This document shows, piece by piece, positions 1 to 6,662 of a stretch of 11,385 nucleotides of DNA. Every line of letters begins with the position of its first letter. The first letter of the stretch is position 1. Made by a program: the position numbers and the translations under genes. Source of the stretch: Candidatus Nitrosopumilus sp. (GTDB lineage: Archaea; Thermoproteota; Nitrososphaeria; Nitrososphaerales; Nitrosopumilaceae); the NCBI GenBank assembly GCA_018657375.1, contig JABHXI010000114.1, forward strand, positions 1 through 11,385, in the 5' to 3' direction. The notes below the pieces were generated by a model. The model was not told where the DNA came from. It worked only from the letters and a program-made list of their open reading frames with translations, and ran no database searches.

Positions 1-38
1 ATTATATCAGATATTAATCTTAAGCGTCATAGAATTAA

Positions 39-46
39 TTTAATAT
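39..46 (+). promoter_or_regulatory. TATA box for the FAD oxidoreductase gene
   Basis: The AT-rich octamer tttaatat is centred about 27 nt before the TTG start at 70. That is the spacing expected if transcription begins at the start codon itself (leaderless mRNA). No Shine-Dalgarno sequence precedes the TTG. The flanking DNA is also AT-rich, so this is an inference from position. Confidence 0.4.
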
Positions 47-69
47 CAACTAACATAAACTAAAACTAA

Positions 70-1380
70 TTGAAAGATAATTTTGATTTAATTATAATTG
101 GTGGTGGTATTTTAGGTACTTCACTTTCATATTTTTTATCATTTCTAAATAAATCAAAAAAAATTGCAGTTATTGAACAAGAACATAATGTTGCACAACA
201 TACGAGTGGTAGGAATACTGGAAAAGTTCATGCACCATATCTATACAATCCTGAAAAGAAAAAACTATTTGCAAATGCAGCATTACATGGTTATGAAATG
301 TGGAAAGAATATGCTAAATTACAAAATTTGCCATTCAAACAAGATGGAGTTATAGAAGTTGCAATAGATGAAAAAGGAATCAAAGTTCTTGAGAAATATC
401 TAAAATGGGGAAAACAAAATGGATTAGAAGAAAAAGATATCGAATTAATGAATAAAGAAGAATTAAAAAAAATTGAACCAGAAATAAAATGTGAGGCAGC
501 TCTTTATGCTCATAGAGACGGTTCAACAGACTATTCAATACTAACAAATTCAATTATGAAAGACAGTAAGAGAAATGGAATTAATTTTATTTTTAATAAA
601 AAAATTACTCAAATAAAAAAAAATAAAAATAAATGGGAAATTACAATTAATAAAAATAATAAAATATTTACAAATTTTTTAATTAATGCATCTGGGGGTC
701 AAGCCATAGACATTGCACATAACATGGATGTTGCAAAAAATTTTACAGACGTACATTTTAGAGCCGAATATTGGAAAACTCCAAAAAAATATCATACTTT
801 AACTAAAACTAGTGTATACTCAGTTCCAGAATTTCCAGACTATCCATTTTTAGATCCTCACTGGATAGTAAGAGTTGATGGAAGTTGTGAAATTGGGCCA
901 AATGCAGTTCCAGTATTTAGTCCATATGGATATGATACTACAGAAAATATCAAAGAATTCCTACCAAAAATTCTTGAAATGTTAGGTTCTGGTGCAAGGA
1001 AAACAATATTCGATAAACAGTTTCAAGAACTTGCGTTTAGTGAAATACAATCATCAATGTCAAAATCGGTAATGATTAAAAGAGTAAAAAAATTCCTACC
1101 AAAAATTAATCCAAAAGAAATTACAGTAAAAGGAACTGCAGGAATTAGATCATCAGTAATTGATGAAAATGGAAAATTTGTTCCAGACGTAATTTTACTT
1201 GAGAAAAATTCATCATTTCATATTTTAAATTATAATTCACCAGGAGCTACAGGAGCATTGCCATTTTCAGCTCATGTGATAAATCAATTACACAAAAAAG
1301 GACTATTTGAAAATGAAGATATGGAAGCAAAGTGTGGACCTTGGAAATTTAATGAAATTATTGAAAAATTAGAAAAATAA
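70..1380 (+). CDS. FAD-dependent oxidoreductase, L-2-hydroxyglutarate oxidase (LhgO)-like
   Basis: Predicted flavoenzyme of the DAO superfamily (436 aa), probably oxidising a 2-hydroxy acid such as L-2-hydroxyglutarate to 2-oxoglutarate, a metabolite-repair reaction. Visible features: N-terminal Rossmann FAD site GGGILG (residues 11-16) with an acidic residue ending strand 2 (E36), NASGG at 206-210, an IGPNAV segment near 275-280, GTAGIR at 355-360 and NSPGAT at 389-394. The last three resemble the LhgO signature and the C-terminal FAD/substrate site. The start is TTG; an in-frame TAA directly precedes it, so no longer version exists, and the FAD motif begins 10 residues in, as usual. It is the only + strand gene and is visibly richer in A and T than its neighbours. 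It ends one base from the tRNA-Ser 3' end. The exact substrate is uncertain; a related sarcosine or amino-acid oxidase role is possible. Confidence 0.8.
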   Translation: MKDNFDLIIIGGGILGTSLSYFLSFLNKSKKIAVIEQEHNVAQHTSGRNTGKVHAPYLYNPEKKKLFANAALHGYEMWKEYAKLQNLPFKQDGVIEVAIDEKGIKVLEKYLKWGKQNGLEEKDIELMNKEELKKIEPEIKCEAALYAHRDGSTDYSILTNSIMKDSKRNGINFIFNKKITQIKKNKNKWEITINKNNKIFTNFLINASGGQAIDIAHNMDVAKNFTDVHFRAEYWKTPKKYHTLTKTSVYSVPEFPDYPFLDPHWIVRVDGSCEIGPNAVPVFSPYGYDTTENIKEFLPKILEMLGSGARKTIFDKQFQELAFSEIQSSMSKSVMIKRVKKFLPKINPKEITVKGTAGIRSSVIDENGKFVPDVILLEKNSSFHILNYNSPGATGALPFSAHVINQLHKKGLFENEDMEAKCGPWKFNEIIEKLEK

Positions 1381-1381
1381 A
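1362..1381 (-). terminator. T-rich terminator for tRNA-Ser, inside the opposing CDS
   Basis: Read on the minus strand just past the tRNA CCA end, the sequence is tttatttttctaatttttc, a run of T tracts without a hairpin. Archaeal RNA polymerase typically terminates at such tracts. The same bases encode the last residues and stop of the + strand oxidoreductase. Confidence 0.5.
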
Positions 1382-1483
1382 TGGCGCCGAGAGAGAGATT
1401 TGAACTCTCGTTCCCTTGCGAGAACGCGCTTTATGGTTAAACAATTTCCAGGCGCGCGCCCTACCAGGCTAGGCGACCTCGGC
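1382..1483 (-). tRNA. tRNA-Ser(GGA) with a 15-nt intron and encoded CCA
   Basis: Decodes UCC/UCU serine codons. Read on the minus strand, the acceptor arm GCCGAGG pairs with TCTCGGC (last pair G-T), followed by discriminator G and an encoded CCA at 1384-1382. The D-arm pairs GCCT with GGGC. The anticodon stem is CGCGC/GCGCG with loop CU-GGA-A. A long variable arm (TTCTC, loop GCAA, GGGAA) marks this as a class II serine tRNA. The T-arm is GAGAG TTCAAAT CTCTC. The anticodon loop is too long by 15 nt, which places an intron after position 37, the canonical archaeal site. The spliced product would be 87 nt including CCA. The gene has its own TATA-like element upstream and a T-rich tract after the 3' end. 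Confidence 0.95.
1431..1445 (-). other. tRNA-Ser intron, position 37/38
   Basis: The 15-nt insert ATTGTTTAACCATAA lies between nucleotides 37 and 38 of the tRNA. Its CCA can pair with U33-G34-G35, leaving short unpaired stretches on each side, a reduced bulge-helix-bulge that the archaeal splicing endonuclease could cut. The exact boundary may shift by one base because A residues flank both junctions. Confidence 0.75.
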
Positions 1484-1520
1484 AGAAGTCTTGCGACAAT
1501 TCTATTTCATAAAATGTGAT

Positions 1521-1526
1521 TATAAA
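1521..1526 (-). promoter_or_regulatory. TATA-like element for tRNA-Ser
   Basis: On the minus strand this reads TTTATA, the best TATA match in the 66 bases between the small membrane-protein gene and the tRNA. About 27 nt downstream would put the transcription start near 1496, giving a 5' leader of roughly 13 nt for RNase P to remove. Inferred from position and sequence only. Confidence 0.4.
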
Positions 1527-1549
1527 TTGTATCATTCGTAGATAGAAAA

Positions 1550-1996
1550 CTACTTCCAAATGCTCACAGTAGTTGATTTTTCAACAGTATTTCCATCTGA
1601 ATCAGTTCCATGTACAGATATTTTGTAAACACCGTCAGATACAAGTTGACCATTATTTTTAATTTGATCCCATGAAAGAACAACTTCACCCATAGGAGCA
1701 AGAGTAAAAGATACAGGAGGATAGACAGGGGAATAAATTACAATCCCAAACAAACCAGTAATTTTCAAATCACATGAAGAATTCAAAAATGTCAATGTGT
1801 TAGTTCCAGAATTTATGATTTTAACTTCTATCAACTCGTCTTGTTTAAAATCAAATTTTTCAGTGACTATAGAAATAGAAGAACCGTCAACAAAAACTAA
1901 TTGGCTGTTAGTCTTATAATCAATTGTGTAAATACCAATTCCAAATCCAGCAATTATACCAACAACAATAAAAATAATGAGACTTTTTGCTAACAA
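1550..1996 (-). CDS. Membrane-anchored protein with an extracytoplasmic Ig-like domain, function unknown
   Basis: A 148-aa protein I cannot name. Residues 4-23 form one hydrophobic helix (uncleaved signal anchor), so the remaining 125 residues probably face outside the cell. That part is beta-rich. Its C-terminal half has a pattern of the form L-x-P-x-G-E, then a Trp-Asp, then a G-x-x-V-x-x-G-x-Y turn (about residues 99-125). This recalls the BsuPI/FlgD-type Ig-like folds found in many secreted proteins; that is a resemblance, not an assignment. One cysteine (C75) is present. The start is TTG at 1996-1994; an in-frame TAA lies two codons upstream and no ATG is available near the membrane helix. 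It follows truB by 26 nt, and a TTAAAA element overlapping the truB stop sits 27 nt before the TTG, so it may have its own leaderless transcript. Confidence 0.8.
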   Translation of the reverse strand: MLAKSLIIFIVVGIIAGFGIGIYTIDYKTNSQLVFVDGSSISIVTEKFDFKQDELIEVKIINSGTNTLTFLNSSCDLKITGLFGIVIYSPVYPPVSFTLAPMGEVVLSWDQIKNNGQLVSDGVYKISVHGTDSDGNTVEKSTTVSIWK

Positions 1997-2020
1997 TTCT
2001 TAGAAAATAAATTTAGGATG

Positions 2021-2026
2021 TTTTAA
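2021..2026 (-). promoter_or_regulatory. Possible TATA box for the small membrane protein
   Basis: The minus-strand hexamer TTAAAA overlaps the truB TAA stop and is centred about 27 nt before the TTG start at 1996, the same spacing as the other putative leaderless promoters here. Overlap with coding sequence makes a chance match possible. Confidence 0.35.
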
Positions 2027-3024
2027 TCCTTTGGAGGAATTACTTTTGTTCTCCATTTTTTTGGATAAGTGTTTGGAGCCATGATTATTCTCTTTGTAAC
2101 AAATGCATATCCCTTAACGGCATCACGAATTTCTTCTTCGCTCATGGTTGCTTCAGCTAATGCAACAGCTTCACCTTTTTGCGTATAAATTGCAACAATG
2201 TCGCCTACTTTCAAATTAGACGATATTTTTAAAACTCCAGGTATTGCAAGTTGAGCACCATGACACATTGCATCTACTGCAGAGTCACGAATTACTACAG
2301 ATTTTAATTCACTTAGTGCACGTTCAACAGGCATTATCATTTGCATTAATTTAGTATCGTCTTTTTTTTCTTCCCAGATAGCAAATGCATCAGCTAGTTC
2401 ATGCAGAGTCACCAAACCATCTTTTTCATGAAATTGATCAACTCTACTTCTTCTAAGCTCAATCATAGTTCCACCAGGTCCTAAAACTTCACCAATATCA
2501 TAGTATAATTTTCGAATGTATGTTCCAGCTTCACATAAAATTCTAGTTAAGAGTAGTCTTTCTTTTTGTTCAATAATTTCAAATTCATAGATGGTCCTAG
2601 TTCTTGTTTGTCTAACAACTGCAGAGCGTTGTGGAGGTTTTTGAAAAATTTCACCAGTAAACATTTCAACAATACTAGCAAGTTTTTCTTTAGACGGTAA
2701 TGAATGGATTCTACCTAATGCATGGTATTCTTTTGGACCTAAAAGCAAAACACCTAAAGCTTTAGTTGCCTCACCTAACCCTAACGGTAAGACTCCTGAA
2801 ACTTGAGGATCCAAAGTTCCACTATGTCCAATCTTTTCAAGTTTCAAAATACGTTTTGTCCAGGCTACAGTTTCGTGACTGGTAGGTCCAGGAGGTTTAT
2901 CTAAAAGAATAATTCCATTGTCCAGGAGTTGTTCAATAGTTCGTTTATCATAGTATACACCATAAGCATCATCAGTAATATCCTGATCAATTTCAATTAA
3001 ATTTTCAAGTTGTTTTAGAGTCAT
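2023..3024 (-). CDS. truB: Archaeal tRNA/rRNA pseudouridine synthase TruB/Cbf5
   Basis: Catalytic subunit of the archaeal H/ACA ribonucleoprotein, which converts uridine to pseudouridine in rRNA under guide-RNA direction; the archaeal protein can also modify tRNA U55. The 333-aa length fits the family. Visible: LDKPPGPTSHE motif (41-51), catalytic loop GTLDP with the nucleophile at D72, a GTYIRKL segment (167-173) of the TruB core, and a C-terminal PUA domain (about 240-315) that begins in the VVIRDSAV stretch and includes KVGDIVAIYT. The YPKKW near the end also matches Cbf5-like C-termini. The ATG start overlaps the TGA of the upstream kinase gene as ATGA, so the two are probably translationally coupled. 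It closes the ribosomal/secY gene run. In many archaea rpl34e and/or rpl14e sit just before truB; here they do not. Confidence 0.96.
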   Translation of the reverse strand: MTLKQLENLIEIDQDITDDAYGVYYDKRTIEQLLDNGIILLDKPPGPTSHETVAWTKRILKLEKIGHSGTLDPQVSGVLPLGLGEATKALGVLLLGPKEYHALGRIHSLPSKEKLASIVEMFTGEIFQKPPQRSAVVRQTRTRTIYEFEIIEQKERLLLTRILCEAGTYIRKLYYDIGEVLGPGGTMIELRRSRVDQFHEKDGLVTLHELADAFAIWEEKKDDTKLMQMIMPVERALSELKSVVIRDSAVDAMCHGAQLAIPGVLKISSNLKVGDIVAIYTQKGEAVALAEATMSEEEIRDAVKGYAFVTKRIIMAPNTYPKKWRTKVIPPKD

Positions 3025-3581
3025 ATCAGTTTTCTCACAGTTTCAGCAGTGACATCAATTACTTGATTTGCATTAAGATTATCAGTGTTGATAATCACAT
3101 CAAATACATCCTTATCTTCACCAAAACTGAACCCATAGAGTTTTTTGTATAATGCCTTATTTTTATCAAATCTAGTTTTTGTAATTTGATATGCATTTTC
3201 AGAACTCATGTTATCTCTGGATTGCATTCTCTGTGTACTACTCTCATGAGAAGCATCCAACCATATCTTTACGCCAGTATCAATTAACCATGGTAGCGTA
3301 TAACTTGTAATTACCATTCCACCTTGATTAAAAAGACCTGTTAATTTTTTATCTAAATTTTTGTCAAATTCAGAATTTTGTTCACGTTGATTTAAAAATT
3401 TCATCCCTTCTTCAGTATCCCACCAATCATCACCATCTGAGTTGAATCCATGTTCCTTAGCCATTTCTTTTAAAACATCTCCGCCACTAAGATATTGTAA
3501 ATTAAATTCTTTAGCTAGTCCTTTAGCAACAGTTGTTTTCCCAACTGCAGGAGGGCCAGATATAACAATAGATGATGTCAA
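3021..3581 (-). CDS. cmk: Cytidylate kinase-like P-loop NMP kinase
   Basis: Predicted to phosphorylate CMP/dCMP with ATP. The 186-aa length and the position between an EMC3-like gene and truB fit archaeal Cmk. Visible: P-loop GPPAVGKTT (9-17), SGGD (32-35) where the archaeal family has an isoG-type motif, an acidic FDKNLDKK segment (72-79), RMQSRDNMSSENA (118-130) resembling the arginine-bearing lid, and VIINTDN near 162-168, which matches the family ViNT motif. Odd: the CMP-contacting motif usually written as S/G-R-L-A-x-W reads SYTLPW here (93-98), so the Arg is gone, and residues 45-60 (acidic, two Trp) look insertion-like. Start is TTG; an in-frame stop seven codons upstream and no nearby ATG support it. 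It overlaps the upstream stop as TTGA and the downstream start as ATGA. NMP specificity is therefore less certain than the fold. Confidence 0.82.
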   Translation of the reverse strand: MTSSIVISGPPAVGKTTVAKGLAKEFNLQYLSGGDVLKEMAKEHGFNSDGDDWWDTEEGMKFLNQREQNSEFDKNLDKKLTGLFNQGGMVITSYTLPWLIDTGVKIWLDASHESSTQRMQSRDNMSSENAYQITKTRFDKNKALYKKLYGFSFGEDKDVFDVIINTDNLNANQVIDVTAETVRKLI

Positions 3582-4210
3582 CCTAGATCCATTGAAGTTT
3601 TAGTAAGTCTCATGATAATTCCACTAAATGCGATAGAAGAAAGGAAATACCAAGCCCAAAGCATCAAATGATTTTCCTTACCAAAACACACGTTTGTTGC
3701 ATCCAAAGCTTGTTCTGCAGTACAAGTTAGTTGGAACATATCTCCTGGAATTACGTTAAGTGGGATTGGAGAAATAGCTACGGTGTAAGTAAAGAGAGCA
3801 GGTAGCACAAGATAAAAGATTAGAATTAAAGGTACAAAGGTAATCATCATCGGTCGCATGTTCATCTGCATCATTTCCATAGACATTTTGTTCATGTACG
3901 AAGATTTTTTGTTTAGTTCTGCAGATTTTGCAGTATCTTTAGATCTCATTGCAGTCATTCTTTCTTTTTGCCATGCTTTAGTTTCCTTCATAATTCTTTT
4001 TAGTTTTGTTTGATCAACCATTTTTTTTCTAACTGCAGAATTGAAAATGTTTAGTAAAATACCAAATCCAGTTACAGCAAACATAGTAACAATCAGGCCC
4101 TTGACCATAGGATCGTCACTACCAAGTGCTTGTCTACCTTCACCGCCTAGAAAGTCAGGTAGTTGCAGAAATGCAGAGTCAATAAAGAGCAGAATAAAGT
4201 TAAAATCCAT
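3578..4210 (-). CDS. EMC3/TMCO1-like (DUF106) membrane protein, Oxa1-superfamily insertase-like
   Basis: A 210-aa membrane protein of the archaeal DUF106 family, related to EMC3, TMCO1 and YidC/Oxa1, which help insert membrane proteins. Three transmembrane segments are visible at about 36-57, 119-142 and 182-202. Residues 60-118 are a charged, Lys-rich, probably cytosolic helical hairpin, as in the family. A very methionine-rich stretch (106-122, 9 Met of 17) adjoins TM2, and a short external loop carries two cysteines (C163, C175) that could form a disulfide. It starts with ATG one base after the adkA stop and lies downstream of secY, the usual archaeal location, which fits a role beside the Sec channel. 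Function is inferred from family and context. Confidence 0.88.
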   Translation of the reverse strand: MDFNFILLFIDSAFLQLPDFLGGEGRQALGSDDPMVKGLIVTMFAVTGFGILLNIFNSAVRKKMVDQTKLKRIMKETKAWQKERMTAMRSKDTAKSAELNKKSSYMNKMSMEMMQMNMRPMMITFVPLILIFYLVLPALFTYTVAISPIPLNVIPGDMFQLTCTAEQALDATNVCFGKENHLMLWAWYFLSSIAFSGIIMRLTKTSMDLG

Positions 4211-4211
4211 T

Positions 4212-4790
4212 TTACAATCCTATTGCCTTGATAATCTTATCAGCTGTTTCATCAATTTTCCCCTCACCGTTAAGAACGAGTCTTACAGGAGAGCCTGTAA
4301 TCACAGCGCATGCAGACATCATACCAGATTGAACATCTAGCTCCTTCTTAATGTTAGCGAGTGTTATTTTATCCCTGTTTCGAGTGTCATCCTTCATTCT
4401 TCTATTGTAAATTTCTTCAGGTTTTGCAGATACTGAAACAAAATTGGTAGGTTTAATAATTTTTAAAACATGTTCAGGTAATCCAGGATAGTATCCTTCA
4501 GGCGAATTGACAAATGCATGAGTGTCAATAATTACGACTTCTTCTTCATGATTACTAATTTGCTCTGCAGCGAGTTTTTGAAGACGTTGTTGTTCAAATA
4601 CAGACAATTTTCTCAATTGATCCCGGTCAGTCAGCCCATTTTCTTTAGCAACATCAAACATTAAACTTCCATAATTAATTACAACTACATTTTTTTTATT
4701 ATCTTTTAATATTTCAACCATTGTTGTTAACAAGGTAGTTTTCCCAACACCAGGGATTCCAACTAAAATAATTTTTTTATTTTCTACCAA
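4212..4790 (-). CDS. adkA: Archaeal-type adenylate kinase
   Basis: Catalyses ATP + AMP = 2 ADP. The compact length and N-terminal P-loop GIPGVGKTT (residues 11-19 from the chosen start) match archaeal AdkA, which lacks the long LID domain of bacterial Adk. Further marks: NYGSLMFDVAKENGL, resembling the AMP-binding region, VIIDTHAFVNSPEGYYPGLP in the core, and an Arg-rich RRMKDDTRNRDK stretch. The start is chosen as TTG at 4790-4788 (192 aa) because the minus strand shows AGGTG six bases before it, a good partial Shine-Dalgarno. The alternative GTG at 4799 lies inside that AGGTG and would add only three residues. The chosen start overlaps the secY stop by 14 nt. Directly downstream of secY, as in many archaea. 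Confidence 0.93.
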   Translation of the reverse strand: MVENKKIILVGIPGVGKTTLLTTMVEILKDNKKNVVVINYGSLMFDVAKENGLTDRDQLRKLSVFEQQRLQKLAAEQISNHEEEVVIIDTHAFVNSPEGYYPGLPEHVLKIIKPTNFVSVSAKPEEIYNRRMKDDTRNRDKITLANIKKELDVQSGMMSACAVITGSPVRLVLNGEGKIDETADKIIKAIGL

Positions 4791-6204
4791 GTATAGCACC
4801 TAACCGTGGCATAACAACTTCTACTTGTTCTCTAACTAACTGCGTGTAATAGTTAATGAGAATGTCTACCATAAGTAAAATTCCAATTCCAGATCCAAAT
4901 ACACCAAGTACATCAGACACACCTGCCAAGAGACCCAAAATGGCAGAACCGATAATGGTTACAGATGGAATGTATTTGTTTAGTAATGCTTCAACAGGTG
5001 CATTTGATCTTCTAAATCCAGGAATTTGCACATCAGCATCAAGTAAATTTTGAGCTGCAGTCTTTGGAGATAAACCACCAAGTTCAACCCACAGTCTACC
5101 AAATACAATTACAATTCCAATCATAAATAGAACATATCCCACTGCACGCATCGGATCCAAAGCTGCGACATCCAAACCTCGTGGAGGTGTAACATAGTAA
5201 ATCAATCCACCAATAGGTGTAGAAGGACTGGTTGGATCAAATTGGGCTATAAAATTTACAAAGAAGTTATTATTACGAGGGTTAAAGTTTGACCAAATCA
5301 TTTGGAACACGAATACAGCGTTTGCAGTCAATGCAGAAGCTAAAATTACTGGAATGTTAGAAACATACATCAATTTAATAGGATAGACGGCGGCAAAGCC
5401 TCTGTATTTTGTAGAAACAATTGGGATTTCAATTTTAATGCCTTGTGTAAATACAAGTATCAAAAGTATTCCAGCAGTAAGGAAAAGTCCAAAAATACTA
5501 GGCAGTTGATTTGAACGGAACAGGACATTTCCAAGATCACCAGCAAAGGCGGACTCTATGGTATATGGAATAATACCAATCATTCCACCGTCACCAGCAG
5601 GTAACGGACTGAACATGCTCCAAAGAATTTGTTGTGCCACACCGGCCATAATGAACAGACTAATTCCACTTCCAAGTCCCCAGCCCTTTTGGATTAATTC
5701 ATCCATGAACATAATTATGATAGACGCCGCCATCAGCTGCCCTATAATCACATACAGGACAAATGGTTCAGTTGCACCACCATACACAGCTCCAGCGTAT
5801 ACAATGGATTCAGCTACAATTACAACATAGGTTACTAACTTAGTAGCTGTTTGAAAAATTCCTCTCTCTTCAGGTTTCTTAAAATCAAATTTTAAAATAT
5901 CAGAACCTCTCAACAGTTGCATCAAGAGTCCAGCTGTTACGATAGGACCAATTCCTAATTCAATCAAGGTACCTTGTTGTGATGCAAAAATAACCCTAGC
6001 AAATGCTAGAAAATCAAATTCAGGAGCTGTGGCACCATATAACGGAGTTTGTCCCATTACCATGTAGATAAGCAATGCAACACCGCACCAAAGTAATTTA
6101 GTTTGAAGTGAAATTTTCTTTTTAGGTTTTGGAACTTGGGGTAAGTAAGGTTCTGCTTTAAAAACTACTTTTCGAATAATTGAAGTAATAGAACCCTCGG
6201 CCAT
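4777..6204 (-). CDS. secY: Preprotein translocase subunit SecY
   Basis: Channel-forming subunit of the SecYE-beta translocon, which moves unfolded proteins across or into the cytoplasmic membrane. At 475 aa it is a typical archaeal size. Visible: a basic N-terminus then TM1 (about 33-51), plug region after MGQTPLYG, SecY signature-1-like segment GPIVTAGLLMQLLRG (86-100), signature-2-like GWGLGSGISLFIMAG (174-188), a large external loop around 305-345, and the C-terminal cytosolic loop VELGGLSPKTAAQNLL (373-388) with the downstream GFRR, which contacts ribosome and partners. About ten hydrophobic segments can be counted. ATG start, ten bases after the rpl15 stop; overlaps adkA at its 3' end. 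Confidence 0.98.
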   Translation of the reverse strand: MAEGSITSIIRKVVFKAEPYLPQVPKPKKKISLQTKLLWCGVALLIYMVMGQTPLYGATAPEFDFLAFARVIFASQQGTLIELGIGPIVTAGLLMQLLRGSDILKFDFKKPEERGIFQTATKLVTYVVIVAESIVYAGAVYGGATEPFVLYVIIGQLMAASIIIMFMDELIQKGWGLGSGISLFIMAGVAQQILWSMFSPLPAGDGGMIGIIPYTIESAFAGDLGNVLFRSNQLPSIFGLFLTAGILLILVFTQGIKIEIPIVSTKYRGFAAVYPIKLMYVSNIPVILASALTANAVFVFQMIWSNFNPRNNNFFVNFIAQFDPTSPSTPIGGLIYYVTPPRGLDVAALDPMRAVGYVLFMIGIVIVFGRLWVELGGLSPKTAAQNLLDADVQIPGFRRSNAPVEALLNKYIPSVTIIGSAILGLLAGVSDVLGVFGSGIGILLMVDILINYYTQLVREQVEVVMPRLGAILGRK

Positions 6205-6214
6205 TTTCAGTTAT

Positions 6215-6661
6215 CTAAGCCTCGACAGTTTTCTCTTTAGATGGGGATTGAAGAATTTCGCCACCAGCAGTTTTTACTTTTTCTTCAGCTAATGCAGTAA
6301 ACTGTTTAATTTTTACAGAATAAGAATTAGTTATTTTTCCACCTCCAAGTAGTTTATCATATCCTGCACTTTCAAGGTCAATTATTTTTTTACCATTTTC
6401 TTCTTTACCGAATTGAACAAATAGATCATCTAGATCTCTAATGCCGGTCCATTTTCTGATAATATTTGGATGAGGGACTGCAGGAGGCTCGTGACCATAG
6501 TAATTTGGATCTTCTTTTATCATGGTACTTCTGTGATGTTTCTTCATACCAGTAGCTCCAAGACCACCTTTGTGACCACTTGCACGGTGTTGACCAACTT
6601 GGCCCCAACCCATGTGTCTGCCACCTCTAAGTCTTCTAGTCTTTCGTAATCTAGTTGCCAT
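6215..6661 (-). CDS. rpl15: 50S ribosomal protein L15 (uL15, archaeal)
   Basis: Large-subunit protein uL15, which binds 23S rRNA through a basic Gly-rich N-terminal extension. The first 45 residues (RLRKTRRLRGG..., then HKGGLGATGMKKHH) show this extension; residues 95-145 form the globular part. The 148-aa length suits archaeal L15. ATG start one base after the rpl30 stop. Order rpl30-rpl15-secY is the standard end of the spc operon in archaea and bacteria. Confidence 0.97.
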   Translation of the reverse strand: MATRLRKTRRLRGGRHMGWGQVGQHRASGHKGGLGATGMKKHHRSTMIKEDPNYYGHEPPAVPHPNIIRKWTGIRDLDDLFVQFGKEENGKKIIDLESAGYDKLLGGGKITNSYSVKIKQFTALAEEKVKTAGGEILQSPSKEKTVEA

Positions 6662-6662
6662 G

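Noticed and set aside
1..63. An open stretch of 20 codons on the + strand ending in TAA at 61-63, possibly the tail of an upstream gene
   Set aside because: Twenty open codons in AT-rich DNA occur often by chance, no family resemblance is visible, and the stretch overlaps the candidate TATA box of the gene at 70.
164..355. Short + strand frame inside the oxidoreductase gene
   Set aside because: Out of frame with a well-supported FAD enzyme and without recognisable content.
2031..2040. ttggaggaat on the + strand, resembling a Shine-Dalgarno
   Set aside because: It lies on the non-coding strand of the truB 3' end and is followed by no supported + strand gene.
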